A stretch of 8,731 nucleotides of DNA, from the NCBI GenBank assembly GCA_002298605.1, contig DBKS01000063.1:61250-69980 (forward strand). Direction: 5' to 3'. The notes below the pieces were generated by a model. The model did no database searches. It worked only from the letters and a program-made list of their open reading frames with translations, and was not told the origin of the DNA. Of this stretch, positions 7,092-8,731 are shown piece after piece; within the stretch, counting starts at the first letter, position 1, and each line of letters starts with the position of its first letter. Both the position numbers and the translations under genes were made by a program. This DNA comes from Bifidobacterium sp. UBA744. Lineage in GTDB: Bacteria; Actinomycetota; Actinomycetes; Actinomycetales; Bifidobacteriaceae.

Positions 7092-7952
7092 TCACACGTC
7101 ATAGGTGATGGTCAACGGTGCATGATCGGACCATCTGGCGTCATAGCTGGGGGCCTTGTCGATCACGAACCCCCGTGCCGTCTGCGCCAGCTCCGGAGTC
7201 GCGAACTGGTAGTCGATGCGCCAGCCCACGTTGTTGTCGAACGCCCGCCCGCGCTGGCTCCACCAGGTGTAGGGCCCCTGGATCTCACCGGCCAAGTCGC
7301 GCAGCACATCCACGAACTCATACTCGTCCAGCCACTTATCGACATAGGCGCGCTCAGCGGGCAGGAAGCCGGCATGCTCCGCATTGCCCTTGGCGTTCTT
7401 GATGTCCAACGGCGTATGCGCGATATTGAAATCGCCGCAGAGCACCGCCTGGCGTCCGCCTTTCGCAGCTTCGTCGCGCAACTCACCCAGCCGAGGCAGC
7501 ATGGTGTCGAGAAACCGGAACTTCTGGGCCATCTTGACCTCGTCCTCGGCGACGCCCGCATGCACATACACGCAGACAACCGTGATCACATATCCCTGCG
7601 GGGTGCGTACGTCGGTTTCGATCCATCGGCCGGAATCCACGTCTTCGGTGAGTCCGGGCAACCCGAATCGCCGGTCCACCACATCCAGGTCGGTGAGCAG
7701 CCCCACACCGGCACGCCCTTTGATGCGGCAGACCTCATTCTGACGATGCAATGCGTCTGTCGTGGTCGTTTTCCCGGTAGCGACGTAGGCATCGGCAAAA
7801 TAGTCGAAAATGGGATCGATTGCTTCCTGGGGGGCGCGCACCTCCTGCATGCACCACACGTCGGGCGTATGCTGACGCACCCATGCGTCGACGCCCTTGC
7901 GTTTGGCGGCGCGGATGCCATTGAGGTTGGACGTGGTGATAGTGATGGTCAT
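7092..7952 (-). CDS. exoA: Exodeoxyribonuclease III / AP endonuclease (ExoA/XthA family)
   Basis: Cytoplasmic, Mg-dependent base-excision repair nuclease of the EEP fold, which cuts DNA 5' of abasic sites and degrades 3' ends. The protein is 286 aa, normal for the family. Motifs: SNLNGIRAA (8-16), metal ligand Glu37 in QEVRAP, Tyr129 in YVHAG where E. coli ExoIII has its catalytic Tyr loop, GDFNIAHTPLDIKN (173-186) with Asp174 and Asn176, TWW (229-231) and RIDYQF (245-250), and terminal SDHAPL (275-280) with catalytic His277. I chose the ATG at 7952 because MTITITTSNLNG matches the family N-terminus. A TTG at 8012 would add 20 unrelated residues. AAGG lies 8 nt upstream and overlaps a weak -10-like TAAGGT (7965-7960), so start-site usage is uncertain. 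It appears to be a single-gene unit flanked by hairpins. Confidence 0.95.
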   Translation of the reverse strand: MTITITTSNLNGIRAAKRKGVDAWVRQHTPDVWCMQEVRAPQEAIDPIFDYFADAYVATGKTTTTDALHRQNEVCRIKGRAGVGLLTDLDVVDRRFGLPGLTEDVDSGRWIETDVRTPQGYVITVVCVYVHAGVAEDEVKMAQKFRFLDTMLPRLGELRDEAAKGGRQAVLCGDFNIAHTPLDIKNAKGNAEHAGFLPAERAYVDKWLDEYEFVDVLRDLAGEIQGPYTWWSQRGRAFDNNVGWRIDYQFATPELAQTARGFVIDKAPSYDARWSDHAPLTITYDV

Positions 7953-8040
7953 GACAGCGACCTTACCACTGCAGACAGTCGTCCAATGGTCCTGTGCCGC
8001 GCCGGAGGGCAATTCCCGCCGTCGAGCATCCTGATATCAA

Positions 8041-8080
8041 TGTGGTCTCCGCCCGCGGAATACCGCGGGCGGAGACCACA
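8041..8080 (-). terminator. Terminator after the ABC transporter ATPase gene
   Basis: An 18-bp perfect inverted repeat, TGTGGTCTCCGCCCGCGG (8041-8058) and its complement (8063-8080), encloses a 4-nt loop. One more A-T pair (8040 with 8081) extends it. It lies 37 nt after the stop codon of the ATPase gene and ahead of the exonuclease gene on the same strand, so it should separate the two transcripts. Only two T residues follow directly on the minus strand, but the stem is very stable. Confidence 0.85.
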
Positions 8081-8117
8081 TCATCATGCACTGTGAGATA
8101 CGAGGCTATACCGCCGC

Positions 8118-8731
8118 TCAGTCGAGACCCAGCTTCAGCTTGCCGCCGGGGATGGCGTCAAGCAGATCGCGGGTGTACTGGCGCTGCGGATGATCGAAGA
8201 CCTCGTCGGTGGTCGCATGCTCGACCAGACGGCCATGCTGCATCACCACCACTTCATCGGCGATCTGACGAACCACAGCCAGATCATGGGTGATGAACAG
8301 GTAGCTCAGTCCCTTTTCGGCCTGCAGATCGTTGAGCAGACGCAGCACCTGATCCTGAACCAGCACATCCAGGGCCGACACGGCCTCGTCGCACACGATC
8401 ACGTCAGGTTCCAAAGCCATGGCGCGCGCAATGGCGATGCGCTGACGCTGGCCTCCGGACAGCTCGTTCGGATAGCGACCCATCACGGACGACGGCATCT
8501 CCACCATGTCGAGCAGTTCCTTGACGCGGTTGGCGCGCCATTTCTTGTCGCCGATCTTGTGGATGCGCAGCGGCTCCTCGATCGAACGGTAGATGGAGTA
8601 CATCGGGTCAAGCGATCCATAGGGGTTCTGGAACACCGGCTGCACGTGGCGGCGGAAGTCCAGCAGGTCCTTGGCGTTGAATTCGGAAGTGTCACGGCCT
8701 TCGTACGTGATCTTGCCGGATGTCGGCTCCA
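8118..8731 (-). CDS. Oligopeptide/dipeptide-type ABC transporter ATP-binding protein, C-terminal part
   Basis: Cytoplasmic ATPase subunit (OppF/DppF type) that powers import through a partner permease. The last 203 residues are in the window; the N-terminus with the Walker A motif lies beyond the right edge. The frame is open through to 8731, so starts inside the window are not real. Counting from the first full codon at 8729: Q-loop QNPYGSLDPM (34-43), signature ELSGGQRQRIAIARAM (89-104), Walker B VIVCDEA with Glu115, D-loop SALD (118-121) and switch His148 in THDL. The tail has the QYTRDLLDAIPGG region (184-196) that follows the ATPase core in peptide-type transporters. The Q-loop form and tail support peptide or nickel class over sugar importers, but the substrate is not determinable. 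It could be a separate OppF subunit or the second half of an OppD-OppF fusion. It is the last gene of its transcript, which ends at the hairpin downstream. Confidence 0.93.
   Translation of the reverse strand, partial: EPTSGKITYEGRDTSEFNAKDLLDFRRHVQPVFQNPYGSLDPMYSIYRSIEEPLRIHKIGDKKWRANRVKELLDMVEMPSSVMGRYPNELSGGQRQRIAIARAMALEPDVIVCDEAVSALDVLVQDQVLRLLNDLQAEKGLSYLFITHDLAVVRQIADEVVVMQHGRLVEHATTDEVFDHPQRQYTRDLLDAIPGGKLKLGLD

Noticed and set aside
7560..7572. YVHAG in the exonuclease where E. coli ExoIII has YFPQG, as a possible loss of active-site function
   Set aside because: The tyrosine is kept, and I recall similar YVHSG forms in other actinobacterial homologues, so this is a lineage variant rather than a defect.
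7950..8012. Upstream extension of the exonuclease gene to a TTG at 8012
   Set aside because: The 20 extra residues do not resemble the family N-terminus, which begins just before the SNLNGIRAA motif; the ATG at 7952 fits.
7122..8096. Plus-strand open frame of 324 codons opposite the exonuclease
   Set aside because: Antisense shadow of a clear ExoA gene; it also runs through the terminator hairpin at 8041-8080.
1..8731. Mobile element, CRISPR array, defence island or tRNA attachment site
   Set aside because: No transposase, integrase, terminal inverted repeats, spaced repeat array or tRNA-like fold was seen; all genes are housekeeping or core actinobacterial families with uniform strand and composition.

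Overview
The window reads as ordinary chromosome of a high-GC Gram-positive bacterium, most likely a Bifidobacterium or close relative. I infer this from protein character: DUF3710 and DUF3159 proteins are typical of Actinobacteria, the P-type ATPase resembles mycobacterial CtpE, and the exonuclease has the actinobacterial form. Strong GC bias in third codon positions produces many long open frames antisense to the genes. No database search was possible, so the genus is an inference. All eight genes lie on the minus strand, so gene order is given here from the right end to the left.

Right end (8731-7092): the C-terminal two thirds of an oligopeptide/dipeptide-type ABC transporter ATPase ends at 8118. 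It is followed by a perfect 18-bp hairpin with a 4-nt loop (8041-8080) that should end its transcript. Next is an exonuclease III/AP endonuclease gene (7952-7092), followed by a second long hairpin (7033-7073).

Middle (6974-3348): a tightly packed unit of three genes encodes a DUF3710 protein, a multi-pass DUF3159 membrane protein (5-nt gap), and a TrmA/RlmD-family RNA (uracil-C5) methyltransferase (4-nt GTGA overlap). The same three families occur close together in mycobacteria, so this looks like a conserved actinobacterial module of unsolved joint function. After 20 nt or more comes a small lipoprotein that resembles only the first lobe of a sugar-binding protein and may have its own promoter. 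A GC-rich hairpin follows it.

Left end (3347-1): an intergenic region of about 120 bp carries three helically phased 11-bp repeats. It precedes an 858-residue CtpE-like P-type cation ATPase. After it comes the start of aconitase (acnA), which runs off the left edge and has a strong Shine-Dalgarno site.

I saw no mobile element, CRISPR array, tRNA, rRNA or defence system. The most interesting items are the DUF3710-DUF3159-methyltransferase module, the apparent loss of iron-sulfur cysteines in the methyltransferase, the single-lobe orphan lipoprotein with a possibly leaderless start, and the phased repeats before the ATPase. I do not see a convincing new multi-gene system.
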